Origin: Bifidobacterium panos
GTDB taxonomy: Bacteria; Actinomycetota; Actinomycetes; Actinomycetales; Bifidobacteriaceae
Direction of reading: 5' to 3'
DNA: 64,000 bases
Assembly (NCBI RefSeq): GCF_012932445.1
Contig: NZ_JAAIIJ010000021.1
Location: 1-64,000, forward strand
A program made the translations under genes and the position numbers. Of the stretch, positions 40,255 to 49,786 are shown in pieces. The notes below the pieces were generated by a model. That model saw only the letters and a program-made list of their open reading frames with translations. It ran no database searches and had not been told where the DNA came from. Position 1 is the first letter of the stretch. Each line of letters begins with the position of its first letter.

Positions 40255-41310
40255 TCACGATTGCCCGTCAGGCACGAAAGCCTCAAAGATGTGATGGTCG
40301 AAATCCCGCTCGGCCTGCGCCAATTCCTCATGACTGCGCACCGTCCACGAAACCGGCACCGCCCCCAACAAGCGGGCAAGACGCACCTGCGGCATCGAAC
40401 CGCCACGCCAATCGTAAGCGATGAAATCCGGCCTTGAACGCCAGTCGAAAGCCAACAAACCGGCGGCATAACGCTTAAGATCGATGCTCTTGTCGTTGTC
40501 GGCGGACGGCCAATGCGCCACCTGACCGCGATAGACTTCGGGCCAATGCTCCTTGTACCAATTCACAGCAGTCGGATGAAACGATTCGACGGCATACGGC
40601 CCCTCATACCCCTTCAGTAAAGCGTGCCCCTTCTCCATAAGATCCTCATCGCGCGCATCCCATGAAAACTCGTTGACAGACTTATATTCCACGATCAGCG
40701 GCACGCGACCGTCCACAAGTTTGAGCACCTCGGAGAGCAGCGGCACATGCTGGTGGTACCCCTTCGGAGGTGCGGCAGGGGTGCTGACTCGCGCGGGGCG
40801 CTCCTGACTGCCGGGCAACGGCTCGGCTGTCGCGTCACCCGGCTTGGCGGTGGGGAACAACGGGATGCGGGTGAGCTCGTCATAGGTCAGGTTTTCGATG
40901 GCGCGGGGGTCGCCGGCCACGCGCAAGAGGGTCCGGTCGTGCGCGACGACAATCTGCCCGTCGCGGGTGCGCCGCACGTCCAACTCGATTCCATACCCTG
41001 CCTCACAGGCGGCGGCGAAAGCGGCCAGCGAATTCTCGGGCGCGATGGGCCCTTTGACTCTGGCATTGCCGTAGCCGGCCTTGATGGCCATGCGGCGGGC
41101 CAGTTCCACATAGGGGCCGCTGTGGCGTGCGTACTTTTTGGTCAGCCCGGAACCGGCATCGTGCAGCCCTCGGTGCGCGTACAGGACATCAGGAAGGCAC
41201 GACGTGCAGCTGTGCTGTTTGTCGCTGAAACTGCGAGGTGCGATGGCCCAGAGAGCCATGCCTGCAATCACCGCGCCACCAATCAACGCGCTTCTGAAAG
41301 ATCTTGACAT
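40255..41310 (-). CDS. Glycerophosphodiester phosphodiesterase, membrane-anchored
   Basis: The 351-residue protein has one N-terminal membrane segment (ALIGGAVIAGMALWAI) and a GDPD TIM-barrel domain. Catalytic features are seen: YAHRGLHD, PENSLAAF, ELDVRRTRDGQIVVAHD. It should cleave glycerophosphodiesters or teichoic-acid-derived glycerol phosphates. ATG 41310 follows GGGAAAGGGGCATGTG. Starting farther upstream at 41394 would translate a copy of the gluQRS 3' end and is rejected. The region upstream is the left border of the arabinofuranoside island. Confidence 0.88.
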   Translation of the reverse strand: MSRSFRSALIGGAVIAGMALWAIAPRSFSDKQHSCTSCLPDVLYAHRGLHDAGSGLTKKYARHSGPYVELARRMAIKAGYGNARVKGPIAPENSLAAFAAACEAGYGIELDVRRTRDGQIVVAHDRTLLRVAGDPRAIENLTYDELTRIPLFPTAKPGDATAEPLPGSQERPARVSTPAAPPKGYHQHVPLLSEVLKLVDGRVPLIVEYKSVNEFSWDARDEDLMEKGHALLKGYEGPYAVESFHPTAVNWYKEHWPEVYRGQVAHWPSADNDKSIDLKRYAAGLLAFDWRSRPDFIAYDWRGGSMPQVRLARLLGAVPVSWTVRSHEELAQAERDFDHHIFEAFVPDGQS

Positions 41311-41340
41311 CACATGCCCCTTTCCCTGTGTATCGCCCCA

Positions 41341-41385
41341 GCCTACCGACTGTGCGAGCCAGTTCAGGCACCCTGAAGAGGCGGA
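41341..41385. repeat. Copy of the gluQRS 3' end (left border of island)
   Basis: These 45 bases match 49815-49859, the last 12 codons and stop of gluQRS, at 40 positions and in the same orientation. A third, shorter copy is at 48190-48222. The copies flank the GH127/ABC island and the next ATPase cassette, like direct repeats left by insertion at a gene's 3' end. Confidence 0.75.
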
Positions 41386-41454
41386 GACAAGCACACCGCC
41401 AGTGGGTTATGGCACAATGGCCAGACGCCTCCGGCGGTGATCACTTAATCATTA

Positions 41455-43425
41455 TCAGCGCCGCAGGAAAACGCACATCTGGCCAAGATTGCGATTGGCC
41501 CATGCGTAATAGGGAATGAGCTTGAGGGATGTCGTTTCTTCTGCGGTGGGTTCATCGGCGTCCATATACAGTGGCGCATCTTCCTGATCGCCTTGCTCAC
41601 GCACGGCCGGCAGAGTAATCGTTTCAACGCCGCCAAGCAGATTGTTTTCAAACGCCACCTGAGCGTCGGAACCGCGCGTGTTATCGGCGAGACGATACGA
41701 CCACAAATCGCCCACATTGTCGGCTTGCTCAGCGCAATATACCAAGGGGCCGCGCATTACCGCCACTTTCCCCGCGTCAACGCGCACGCGCGAGTTGGCT
41801 CGCACCAATCGCACCAACATGTCGAGATCAAGCGTCAGCGTTAATGTTGAGCCCGCTGGCACATCAAAGTAGACGAAGCCGTTTTCGATATGTGCGCTGG
41901 CGGGAGTGCCGTTCACGGCGAGCGCATAGGATTGCGTCGACCACGAGGGGATGCGCACGCCAAAGCGGACAGGTTCAGCGCCCTCACACAAGCTCACGAG
42001 GTATTCGATATGCCCGTCCCAAGGGAAATCAGAATGTTGCTCGACCTGAAGACCTGATGCAAACGAAGCCGTATTGGCAATGAACTGGTGGCTCAATACC
42101 GTGCGCCCGCCGTCACGCTCAGTGTAGATATAGCGATCCACCGAAGCGATGAGACGTGCGATATTGGCCGGGCAACAGGCGCAGCCGAACCAATCGACGC
42201 GATGTGACAGCACATGATGCCGGTCGGGGTTGTCAAGTCCTTGGGGCGTGGCTTCCAGCGCATTGACGTAATAATACTGTTTGCCGTCAAGCGAGATGCC
42301 GGCAATGGCACCATTGAACAGCTCCCGCTCCAGCACGTCGGCATATTCGCCGCGAGGCTCCGTAAGCAGCATCTGCTTGGCGAGCATGCTCATTGCCACC
42401 GACGCGCAGGTTTCACCGTACATGGTGTCATTGGGCAGGTCATAGTCATAGGTGAAGGCTTCTCCCACATGTGTGGAGCCAATCGCGCCAGTGACATACA
42501 TGCGCTTGCGCACGATGTTGTCCCACAGGCGTCGTGCGGTCTGCGCCAGCCCCTCATCCCCGCTTAAGCGAGCCACATGGGCTATGCCGGTGCACAGATA
42601 CGCCACGCGCACGGCATGCCCGTCAGCGGTTTGCTGGTCGCGCACAGGCTCGGCGGCCTGGAAATAGGTCGGCTTGTAGAAACCAAGGTCGCGGAAGATG
42701 TAATCACCGTCGATGGCGGCCAGCTGATTGGAATAGAATTGCGGATCCTGCCCGCGCACATCGATGAGATAACGCGCAAGATCAAGATAGCGCTTTTCGC
42801 CTGTGGCATCATAGAGCTTGGCGAGCGCAAGCTCGATTTCCGGATGTCCGTCGGCACCGTGGATCTTGCCTTCTTCAGGACCAAAATTGACGTCAAGGCA
42901 ATCGGCCATGCGACGCGCCACATCGAGCGCTTGCTCGTTGCCTGTCACCTCATGGTAGGCAACGGCCGCTTCAATGTAATGTCCCATCACATACATCTCG
43001 TGGCTTTGCTGAATCAGGGTGAACCGCTCCCGATGCGCCCATTCGCCGGTCTTGATCTGATATGGGGTGTCCAGATAGCCGTCCGGCTGCTGGGCGCGGG
43101 CTATGAGGTCGACTGTGCGGTCGCAGAGCGCTTGCAGCTGTTCGTCGGGATGATAGGCGAGCGCGTACGCCGCTTCCTCCAGCCACTTGTAAATATCGGA
43201 ATCTTGGAAGACCATGCCGTGAAATTCGCCGGATTCCTCCCCTGCGGCAATGCGCAAGTTCTCGAGTGCGTGGCTTTTATTGTCGGCAAGCTGGTTGCCG
43301 GCTGGGTCGTCGGGAACGACAGTGTCGATTTCGTCGTTCATCACGCCCCATTGGTAGGGGATGACGGATTCGACAATCTGGTCGCGACGCTTCTTCCAGA
43401 ATGATGAGGTAATGGTTACGTTCAT
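41455..43425 (-). CDS. hypBA1: GH127 beta-L-arabinofuranosidase (HypBA1-like)
   Basis: This 656-residue cytosolic enzyme is close in length to B. longum HypBA1 (658). That enzyme hydrolyses beta-1,2-linked arabinofuranose from hydroxyproline-linked arabino-oligosaccharides using a zinc-bound cysteine nucleophile. Matching metal/nucleophile motifs are seen: MYGETCAS (Glu, Cys) and WFGCACCPANIARL (Cys-Cys). ATG 43425 starts two bases after the permease stop, indicating translational coupling. It is last in the island's operon. No GH121 (HypBA2) gene is present here. Confidence 0.9.
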   Translation of the reverse strand: MNVTITSSFWKKRRDQIVESVIPYQWGVMNDEIDTVVPDDPAGNQLADNKSHALENLRIAAGEESGEFHGMVFQDSDIYKWLEEAAYALAYHPDEQLQALCDRTVDLIARAQQPDGYLDTPYQIKTGEWAHRERFTLIQQSHEMYVMGHYIEAAVAYHEVTGNEQALDVARRMADCLDVNFGPEEGKIHGADGHPEIELALAKLYDATGEKRYLDLARYLIDVRGQDPQFYSNQLAAIDGDYIFRDLGFYKPTYFQAAEPVRDQQTADGHAVRVAYLCTGIAHVARLSGDEGLAQTARRLWDNIVRKRMYVTGAIGSTHVGEAFTYDYDLPNDTMYGETCASVAMSMLAKQMLLTEPRGEYADVLERELFNGAIAGISLDGKQYYYVNALEATPQGLDNPDRHHVLSHRVDWFGCACCPANIARLIASVDRYIYTERDGGRTVLSHQFIANTASFASGLQVEQHSDFPWDGHIEYLVSLCEGAEPVRFGVRIPSWSTQSYALAVNGTPASAHIENGFVYFDVPAGSTLTLTLDLDMLVRLVRANSRVRVDAGKVAVMRGPLVYCAEQADNVGDLWSYRLADNTRGSDAQVAFENNLLGGVETITLPAVREQGDQEDAPLYMDADEPTAEETTSLKLIPYYAWANRNLGQMCVFLRR

Positions 43426-43427
43426 GA

Positions 43428-44246
43428 TTAGCCTTTCACCGCGCCGGCCATGAAGCCCTTGACATAATACTTCTGCAATGCCAAGAACAGGATCGCACAG
43501 GGGATGAGCAGCACCACGACGCCGGCTTCCGTGGCACCGTAATCGATGACGCCCATCGTCTGCTGACGCATATTCACCATTGCCAACGGCAGGGTGCTCT
43601 TGCCCGAGCTGGACAGATATAGCGGAATCATGAAGTTGTTCCATGCTTCAAGGAAAGCGAGCAGGCCGACCGTCACCATCGAGGGCTTGACCACCGGCAC
43701 CAAGATCTTCAGCAACGCTTGGAAAGAATTGCAGCCGTCCACCATGGCAGCTTCTTCCATATCTTTGGGGATGGCATCGAATGCGTTGCGCATGATGAAC
43801 GTGGACATGGGCAGCTGGAACAGCGTGATGACCAAACCGACGCCGAGCAAGGTGTCGTTCAGACCAATGTTCTTGTACCACACCATCAGCGGAATCAGCA
43901 ACGAGGCGTAGGGCACCATCAGAATCGAAAGCGTCACCATGAATCCGAGGTTGCGACCCGGGTAATCGAAACGGCTAAACGAGTAGCCGGCCAGCGTGCA
44001 CACCACCACGGACAGCACCACGGAAATCGCCGACACGATAACCGAGTTGAGCAGATATACGGGCAGTCCTTCCTGATAGCCGAACAGGGTGAGGTAGTTG
44101 GCCACGCCCCAGCCACTCGACTGCGCGGATCCGGGCTGAGGGCTGAACGAGCAGACGATGACCCAGATCAGCGGGGAGATGAACGCCAGGGCAAGCAGAC
44201 TTTGAAGAACGCGAGCGACGATACGCTTCCACAATGGGGTAGTCAT
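43428..44246 (-). CDS. Sugar ABC transporter permease 2 (MalG-type)
   Basis: The 272-residue permease has six predicted helices and the EAA loop DAIPKDMEEAAMVDGCNSFQ near residues 170-190, which docks to the ATPase subunit. ATG 44246 follows GAGAGGAAGC. It pairs with permease 1 (44263) and the binding protein (45388). No ATPase gene is present, as in many bifidobacterial sugar importers that share an MsmK-type ATPase. The substrate is probably a beta-arabinofuranosyl oligosaccharide, inferred from the adjoining GH127. Confidence 0.92.
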   Translation of the reverse strand: MTTPLWKRIVARVLQSLLALAFISPLIWVIVCSFSPQPGSAQSSGWGVANYLTLFGYQEGLPVYLLNSVIVSAISVVLSVVVCTLAGYSFSRFDYPGRNLGFMVTLSILMVPYASLLIPLMVWYKNIGLNDTLLGVGLVITLFQLPMSTFIMRNAFDAIPKDMEEAAMVDGCNSFQALLKILVPVVKPSMVTVGLLAFLEAWNNFMIPLYLSSSGKSTLPLAMVNMRQQTMGVIDYGATEAGVVVLLIPCAILFLALQKYYVKGFMAGAVKG

Positions 44247-44262
44247 TTTGAAGCTTCCTCTC

Positions 44263-45183
44263 TTACTTGGTGTTGTCGCGCATGCCGCGCATCTGAATGG
44301 CATTGATAATCACAAGGGCTACGAGCACGAGCAGCGACAGCGCTGCCGCCATGCCGAGATCCTTCTTGGAGTCGAAGGCGAAATTGTAAATCAACTGCAC
44401 CACCGTCATCGTGGAATTATTCGGGCCTCCCTTGGTCAGGATGAAGAACTGGTCGAAAGCGAGAATCGAGCCGGTCACACAGTAGACCAAGCACATCACG
44501 ATGGTCGGTTTCATCAGCGGCAAGGTGACCGAACGGAAGATGCGCCAGGTGCCGGCACCGTCCATGCGGGCCGCTTCATACAAATCCCCGGGAATCGCTT
44601 GTAGGCCAATCATCATCAACAGCATGTAATAGCCGGAGAAACGCCAGACGATTACGATAATCGTGGCCCACAGGGCGCTTTGCCCGGTGGCGAGTACGGA
44701 GCCGCCCTGATCCATCAGCCCGAAGAAACTCAGGATTTTCGTCACCGGCCCGACCTGCGGGGAATACAACGCATAGAACAGCAATGACGCCGATGCCAGG
44801 CCGGTGGCCGAAGGTAGCAGGAAGCAGGTGCGCAACACGTTGTTCCACTTGCTCGATTCCTGCACAATCAGCGCAAGCCCCAACCCCAGCACCAACAGGA
44901 AGATGGTGACGATCACCGTATATTCGAGTGTGAACAGGATGGATTGACCGAATAGCTTGTTCTCGAACACCGCGATGAAATTGTCGGGGAAGTTCAGGCC
45001 GCGGTTGCCTCCCATCAGACTCCAACGAGAGCAGGCCATGATGAACAGCAGCGCGATAGGCACGAAGAACAATAGGACGATCATCGCCCAGTCAGGCAGT
45101 GCATACAGCAAGCCGCGTCGAGTTTGCGCAGCCCTTGCCTTGGACTTACGCTCCGGCACAGCACCTTTGGAAACACTTGGCAT
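44263..45183 (-). CDS. Sugar ABC transporter permease 1 (MalF-type)
   Basis: The 306-residue permease has a basic N-terminus and six helices, with the EAA loop QAIPGDLYEAARMDGAGTWR near residues 205-225. ATG 45183 follows GGAGGGTACCCG. It is in the middle of the operon for the predicted arabinofuranoside importer. Confidence 0.92.
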   Translation of the reverse strand: MPSVSKGAVPERKSKARAAQTRRGLLYALPDWAMIVLLFFVPIALLFIMACSRWSLMGGNRGLNFPDNFIAVFENKLFGQSILFTLEYTVIVTIFLLVLGLGLALIVQESSKWNNVLRTCFLLPSATGLASASLLFYALYSPQVGPVTKILSFFGLMDQGGSVLATGQSALWATIIVIVWRFSGYYMLLMMIGLQAIPGDLYEAARMDGAGTWRIFRSVTLPLMKPTIVMCLVYCVTGSILAFDQFFILTKGGPNNSTMTVVQLIYNFAFDSKKDLGMAAALSLLVLVALVIINAIQMRGMRDNTK

Positions 45184-45252
45184 CGGGTACCCTCCTTCGG
45201 GATTGGGGATTGTCAAAATGGTTGCCCTTGTCTGAAAAAATCAATGCAATCC

Positions 45253-45313
45253 GTCGCCTGGGCTGCGCCTCACCACTGGTAAGTTTCAAGAGTAAGATCG
45301 CAGCCCCAGCGAC
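45253..45313 (-). terminator. Hairpin between binding-protein and permease genes
   Basis: GTCGCCTGGGCTGCG (45253-45267) and CGCAGCCCCAGCGAC (45299-45313) pair at 13 of 15 positions. In sugar-importer operons such a stem after the binding-protein gene often limits read-through and protects the upstream message, so the binding protein is made in excess. Confidence 0.5.
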
Positions 45314-45387
45314 ACACCACATTCACAATGTGCATCACTCGAAATGAACGCTTATGGCGTCAACCCACCGGATCGACGCCAACACGC

Positions 45388-46704
45388 TCACTGGCTGAGC
45401 ACATCGGTAACAGCCTGGTTGTCGGTCTTCAGAGAGTCACCGTTGCCCCACACAGCGTTCTGAATGAGCAGCTGCCACGGGGAACCGGCCGCGTTGAACG
45501 CTTCGTTGAACTTGACGGCCTTCGGCGTCTGGCCATTGCCGTCGATAATCACCGAGTTGATGGTCTTCACACGCGCATCGGCATCATCGTAGGCGCTCTT
45601 CAGGGTGGCGATATTGGAGGCAGTGTCGCCATTGTCGGCGAACACTTCCTTCTGCGCGTCCTCGCCCATCAGCCACGACAGGAAGTTCCATGCTTGGGCG
45701 ACATGCTTGGAATCCTTGGAAATGCCCATCGCGTCGCCGCCAAGGAACGTGGAGGTCTTGCCTTCCTTGGTACCTGGAATCGGAGTAACGCCGACCTCGA
45801 AACCGCCATCTTTCTCCGCCTCGAACAGCGCGGTGCAGGAGGTGTTCGGATAGGGCATGACGCCGATCTTGCCATTGGCGAACGGTGCGGTCCATGTGGC
45901 ACCGGTCTCTTCCTTGGAGCCCGCACCAAGGCCGTTGGCAGTATCGGCAAGCTCCTTATAGCCATCAAGCACGGCCTTCATGGAAGTGTTGTCCAGCGTG
46001 GCTTCGGTGCCGTCCTCATTCATGACGGATTCGCCGTCGGCCCACACGGAGGGGAACAGGTCGAACACCAGGGCGCCACCGGATTGGCCGGCAAGATAAG
46101 AACCTGCCACGCCATCCTTATTCAGATTCGCGACGGCCTTGGCCTGCTTGACGAACTCAGCCACGGTGCTCGGGCCCTTCTCAGGATCAAGACCGGCTTC
46201 CTTGTAGAGGTTCTTGTTCCAAACCATCACGGAAACGTCGGTGATGAACGGCAGGGTGTATTTCTTGCCGTCCACGGTGCCCGCATCGATGTGGCCTTGC
46301 TGCAAATCGCCCTTGTTGTCAAGACCATCGATCTGCTCGGTCAGATCGGCGAAAATACCTTCAGAAGCCCAGTAGGGAATACGCACCACATCACCAGCGA
46401 GAATGTCAGGCAGGGAGTCGGTTTGCGAGGCACCGCCAACCTTGCCTTCCATATCATCATTCGGAATAATCTCCAGCTTGACCTGGTTCTTGTGGGACTT
46501 GTTATAAGCCTGGACCGCGTTCTTGGCTTGGCGCTCCAGCGGTGAACGGGTCCACAGGGTGATGGTGGTGCCGTCATCGGTGCCCTTGGCGGGAATATCT
46601 GCGGTTTGGCTGGTTCCACCGCTACCGCCGCAGGCAGCCAGCGGAATGAGCATTGCCACGGCGGCAACGCCCGCGAGAGTACGCGCAACATTCTTGAAAG
46701 CCAT
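45388..46704 (-). CDS. Sugar-binding lipoprotein of the ABC importer
   Basis: The 438-residue family 1 solute-binding protein has a signal peptide with lipobox LAACGG near residues 24-29, so it is anchored to the membrane face. The mature part shows ITLWTRSPLERQAKNAVQAY, DILAGDVVRIPYWASEG, and GVTPIPGTKEGKTSTFLGGD, typical of the group. ATG 46704 follows AGAAAGAAGCG. It is the first gene of the operon and divergent from its LacI regulator. The substrate is inferred from the linked GH127. Confidence 0.92.
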   Translation of the reverse strand: MAFKNVARTLAGVAAVAMLIPLAACGGSGGTSQTADIPAKGTDDGTTITLWTRSPLERQAKNAVQAYNKSHKNQVKLEIIPNDDMEGKVGGASQTDSLPDILAGDVVRIPYWASEGIFADLTEQIDGLDNKGDLQQGHIDAGTVDGKKYTLPFITDVSVMVWNKNLYKEAGLDPEKGPSTVAEFVKQAKAVANLNKDGVAGSYLAGQSGGALVFDLFPSVWADGESVMNEDGTEATLDNTSMKAVLDGYKELADTANGLGAGSKEETGATWTAPFANGKIGVMPYPNTSCTALFEAEKDGGFEVGVTPIPGTKEGKTSTFLGGDAMGISKDSKHVAQAWNFLSWLMGEDAQKEVFADNGDTASNIATLKSAYDDADARVKTINSVIIDGNGQTPKAVKFNEAFNAAGSPWQLLIQNAVWGNGDSLKTDNQAVTDVLSQ

Positions 46705-46854
46705 ATTCGCTTCTTTCTCTTGTACGTTCCCCTCAGCCTTGAGGGGCGAAACGGATGGTCCGTCTCCTGTTCTTTCGCGGTGACGCCGCATTCAAGAGAC
46801 CGTGGCCTCGAATGCAGCATTGAGCGAAAGCTTTTTCTCACTATACGACGCACC

Positions 46855-47080
46855 TAGTCAAAATGCAAAATCGCTTTCGCATTTCATGCTGCAGACTTAA
46901 TAAATCCTATAAATATAGCCGTTTTAGAGTAAAGAAAATTTATCGTTCGCGAAAATATGGTTTCATATGCCTTCGTGCGACTCTCATACGCTGCGAAAAC
47001 TGCGGTACATCATGTGTCAGCAAGATTAGTAAAAGGTGCGCTCCACTCATCAAAACACCATTTGCGAAAATTTTCGCAGA
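46855..47080. promoter_or_regulatory. LacI operators in the divergent island promoter
   Basis: TGCGAAAATTTTCGCA at 47063-47078 is a perfect 16-base palindrome. Related half or imperfect sites are TTCGCGAAAAT at about 46946 and TGCAAAATCGCTTTCGCA near 46863. They lie between the binding-protein gene and the LacI gene (46705-47130), otherwise empty, and are probably bound by the LacI protein encoded at 47131. Confidence 0.7.
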
Positions 47081-47130
47081 TGAGCTATAGTGGGACACAA
47101 CAGGCAGAACTCATTCGATCAGGAGAAGAG

Positions 47131-48147
47131 ATGGCGAGCAACATCCGCTCAACCGCACGGCTTGAAGACGTGGCGGCAGCGGCAAACGTTTCCTTGGCCA
47201 CAGCTTCCAAAGCGTTGCACAACAAACCCCGTGTCTCCGAAACCACCAGACAACGGGTGCTCACGGCGGCTCGGCAACTCAACTATTCCCCCAACAAGCT
47301 CGCCCAATCGCTGGCATCAGGCACCTCAGGCACCATCGGACTGGTCACCTCGGACTTGCAGGGACGCTTCTCCACGCCAATCCTGATCGGCGCAGAAAAC
47401 GAGCTGCGCGCGCAATCAACGTCCGTACTGCTGGCGAACGCGAGAGGCGACACCGCGTTGGAGCGCGCGCACGTCGAGAAACTGCTATCGCTCAAAGTCG
47501 ACGGACTGCTGATCGTGCAGCGAGAAACCAACCCGCGCCCCTCGCTCGGAGACGACTGGGGCGTGCCTCTCGTCTACGCCTATGGTCCTTCAACGGATAC
47601 TAACGACTGTTCGGTGACCTGCGACAATGTGGAGGCCGGCCGAATCGCCGTCAACCATCTGATTTCATGCGGACGCAAGCATATTGCCATCATCGGCGGC
47701 GACGAAACATACACCGCTTCCACCGACCGCACCAAAGGTTCTCTGGAGGCGCTTGCGGAAGTGGGATTGGAACCAGCCGGGCCAATCCGATATGGCAAAT
47801 GGGACGAGAACTGGGGACGTGCGGCCACGCGTCTGCTGCTCAACCAAGGTGTTGATTTCGACGCGGTGATATGCCAGAACGACCAATTGGCGCGTGGCTG
47901 CATCGACGCGCTTAAGCAGCAAGGACTTCGCATCCCGGACGACGTGGCGGTAATTGGACACGACAACTGGGACGTGCTTACCTCCAGCTCACGCCCCTCG
48001 CTGACCAGCATCGACAATGAGACGGAAATCATCGGGCGTCGCGCCGCACGATACCTGATGGACGCAATCAACGGACAGGCGCATCATGGCGTTGATTATG
48101 TGCCATGCCGGCTCATCCAGCGCGAATCCACCCTGCCACTGGACTGA
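47131..48147 (+). CDS. LacI-family regulator of the arabinofuranoside island
   Basis: The protein has 338 residues. The N-terminal helix-turn-helix is ARLEDVAAAANVSLATASKA with hinge SPNKLAQSLASG. The effector-binding domain includes IGLVTSDLQGRFSTPILIGA, DGLLIVQRE, AVICQNDQLARGCIDALKQQ and TSIDNETEIIGRRAARYLMD. ATG 47131 follows AGGAGAAGAG. A longer frame from 46957 would cross the operators and is rejected. It is divergent from the importer operon it probably represses, with a beta-arabinofuranose derivative as likely inducer. Confidence 0.88.
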   Translation: MASNIRSTARLEDVAAAANVSLATASKALHNKPRVSETTRQRVLTAARQLNYSPNKLAQSLASGTSGTIGLVTSDLQGRFSTPILIGAENELRAQSTSVLLANARGDTALERAHVEKLLSLKVDGLLIVQRETNPRPSLGDDWGVPLVYAYGPSTDTNDCSVTCDNVEAGRIAVNHLISCGRKHIAIIGGDETYTASTDRTKGSLEALAEVGLEPAGPIRYGKWDENWGRAATRLLLNQGVDFDAVICQNDQLARGCIDALKQQGLRIPDDVAVIGHDNWDVLTSSSRPSLTSIDNETEIIGRRAARYLMDAINGQAHHGVDYVPCRLIQRESTLPLD

Positions 48148-48160
48148 ATCGGGGAAGCCC

Positions 48161-48222
48161 TATTTTTCAAGCATTAGAAGCATAATAATCTACCGACTGT
48201 GCGAGCCAGTTCGGGCACCCCC
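48161..48222. repeat. Left direct repeat of the ATPase cassette (gluQRS 3' end copy)
   Basis: TATTTTTCAAGCATTAGAAG and four more bases at 48161-48184 are identical to 49787-49810, and 48190-48222 matches the gluQRS 3' end. The matching right repeat is 49787-49846. The pair encloses one ATPase gene and its 23-bp array. Confidence 0.8.
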
Positions 48223-48260
48223 CTCACGGCATTCCAACCGCACCGCTCGCGCGACCGCAC

Positions 48261-49454
48261 TTAATGCGACTGGAGCGGCGTCCCCCATGATTTCAGCCAA
48301 TCGGAGGCGGAACGCACGCTTGCCCCCTTGGCCTCATAGCTCGATTCGACCCGCGCCACCACATAGCGCCGCTCACGCTCAATGCCGAGCGCATCACCGA
48401 CGACGGCCAAATGCCTTGCGTATGAATCTCTGTACATTTGCCCGGATTTGATCTCAACGAGCCGCGGGTTGTCCGCATCCGTGAAGTCCATCAAATCGAC
48501 TTCGATCTTGTTCTCATCCCGATAAAAGAACAATCGTGGCTCCTCGTTTCTATTGAGATAAGCCTTGAGCGTTTCGGCGACCACAAGATTCTCGAACACG
48601 GCACCCAGGTGAGGGCTGAGCAGAAGCTTCTCGACACTGGTGATGCCCAGCAGATTGCACAGCAGACCGGTGTCGTAAAAATACAACTTGGGTGTCTTGA
48701 TCAGACGCTTGGATTGATTCGCAAAATATGGCATGAGTTCAAACGCCACATAGCTGGATTCCAAGATGGACAACCACGCCTTGGCCGTTCGCGCGTCCAC
48801 GTCGGCATCCCTGGCGATATTCGCATAGTTCGTCAGGCTGCCCGCATTCAGCGCGCACAGCCCCAAGAACTTGCGGAAGCTGACGAGATTTCGCACGTCA
48901 AGATAGTCAGAAACGTCACGTTCGATATAGGTGTTGATATAGGTGTTGATATAGCTGCTGAAGAATGTCCCAACCGGCATGCTGCTGGCGTACAGCCTTG
49001 GGAAACCCCCTCGGAACATGAACATGTCCGTATTGACTGTCTCGTCATGTGCGAACACTTCCGCATACGACAGAGGCAACAGCCTGAGGATGCCGACCCT
49101 GCCGGCCAGTGATTGGGTGATACGCTTCATCAGCAGGAAATTCTGCGAACCCGAAAGAATATATTGCCCTGTAGAGCCTCTTTCGTCGGACACCACTTGA
49201 ATCATCGAAAACAGATCGGGCACGTATTGCGCCTCATCCACGATCAGATGCTCCGGGCGATTGCGAATAAAGCCCACGGGGTCGTCCAGAGCGGCGTTAC
49301 GCAGCAAGGGATCTTCCAAGTTGACGTAAGTGTATTCGGGAAACACGGATTTGACGATTGTGGATTTGCCGCTTTGCCGCGGGCCGGTGACTGACACCAC
49401 GGGGAACCAGGATGCCATACGCCGGATTTCTTCCGATAGCGATCGAGTAATCAT
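48261..49454 (-). CDS. AAA/DUF4143 ATPase preceded by eleven 23-bp repeats
   Basis: This 397-residue protein has Walker A GPRQSGKSTI near residues 23-32, Walker B HLIVDEAQYVPDL near 77-89, and sensor QYILSGSQNFLL near 100. The DUF4143 half ends in the nuclease-like pair IEVDLMDF...LVEIKSGQ. A short repeat of YINTYI (residues ~170-182) reflects two tandem 15-base copies in the DNA. ATG 49454 follows AAAGGTGACGAG. It is flanked by 60-bp direct repeats. Function is unknown, as for other family members. Confidence 0.85.
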   Translation of the reverse strand: MITRSLSEEIRRMASWFPVVSVTGPRQSGKSTIVKSVFPEYTYVNLEDPLLRNAALDDPVGFIRNRPEHLIVDEAQYVPDLFSMIQVVSDERGSTGQYILSGSQNFLLMKRITQSLAGRVGILRLLPLSYAEVFAHDETVNTDMFMFRGGFPRLYASSMPVGTFFSSYINTYINTYIERDVSDYLDVRNLVSFRKFLGLCALNAGSLTNYANIARDADVDARTAKAWLSILESSYVAFELMPYFANQSKRLIKTPKLYFYDTGLLCNLLGITSVEKLLLSPHLGAVFENLVVAETLKAYLNRNEEPRLFFYRDENKIEVDLMDFTDADNPRLVEIKSGQMYRDSYARHLAVVGDALGIERERRYVVARVESSYEAKGASVRSASDWLKSWGTPLQSH

Positions 49455-49521
49455 CTCGTCACCTTTCTTGATCCAACATCATTTCCGGCATCGTCGATGT
49501 CCATATTGTCACATTATGCAG

Positions 49522-49774
49522 TTCCATAATCTTACATTAGGAAGCTCCACAATCATACATTAGGCGGTTCCATAATCCTACATTAGGAGGTTCCATAATC
49601 TTACATTAGCGAGCTCCACAATCCTACATTAGAAAACTCCACAATCATACATTAGCGAGCTCCACAATCCTACATTAGAAAACTCCACAATCATACATTA
49701 GCGAGCTCCACAATCCTACATTAGAAAACTCCACAATCATACATTAGCGAGCTCCATAATCCTACATTAGGAAT
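49522..49774. repeat. Eleven 23-bp direct repeats, CTCCACAATCxTACATTAG
   Basis: Units start every 23 bases from 49522 to 49752, with core TCCA(C/T)AATC(A/C/T)TACATTAG and a four-base variable end. The last seven units alternate AAAA and GCGAG ends, giving a 46-base super-repeat. A degenerate twelfth unit precedes. The array lies 68 bases upstream of the ATPase start. The unit is uniform with no unique spacer, so it is not a CRISPR. Confidence 0.92.
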
Positions 49775-49786
49775 GTGTAAAATCCT

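Noticed and set aside
45328..46545. 405-codon frame opposite the sugar-binding lipoprotein
   Set aside because: The minus-strand gene has signal peptide, lipobox and family motifs. This frame has none.
49522..49774. CRISPR array
   Set aside because: The whole 23-base unit repeats with no constant-repeat and unique-spacer pattern, and no cas genes are present.
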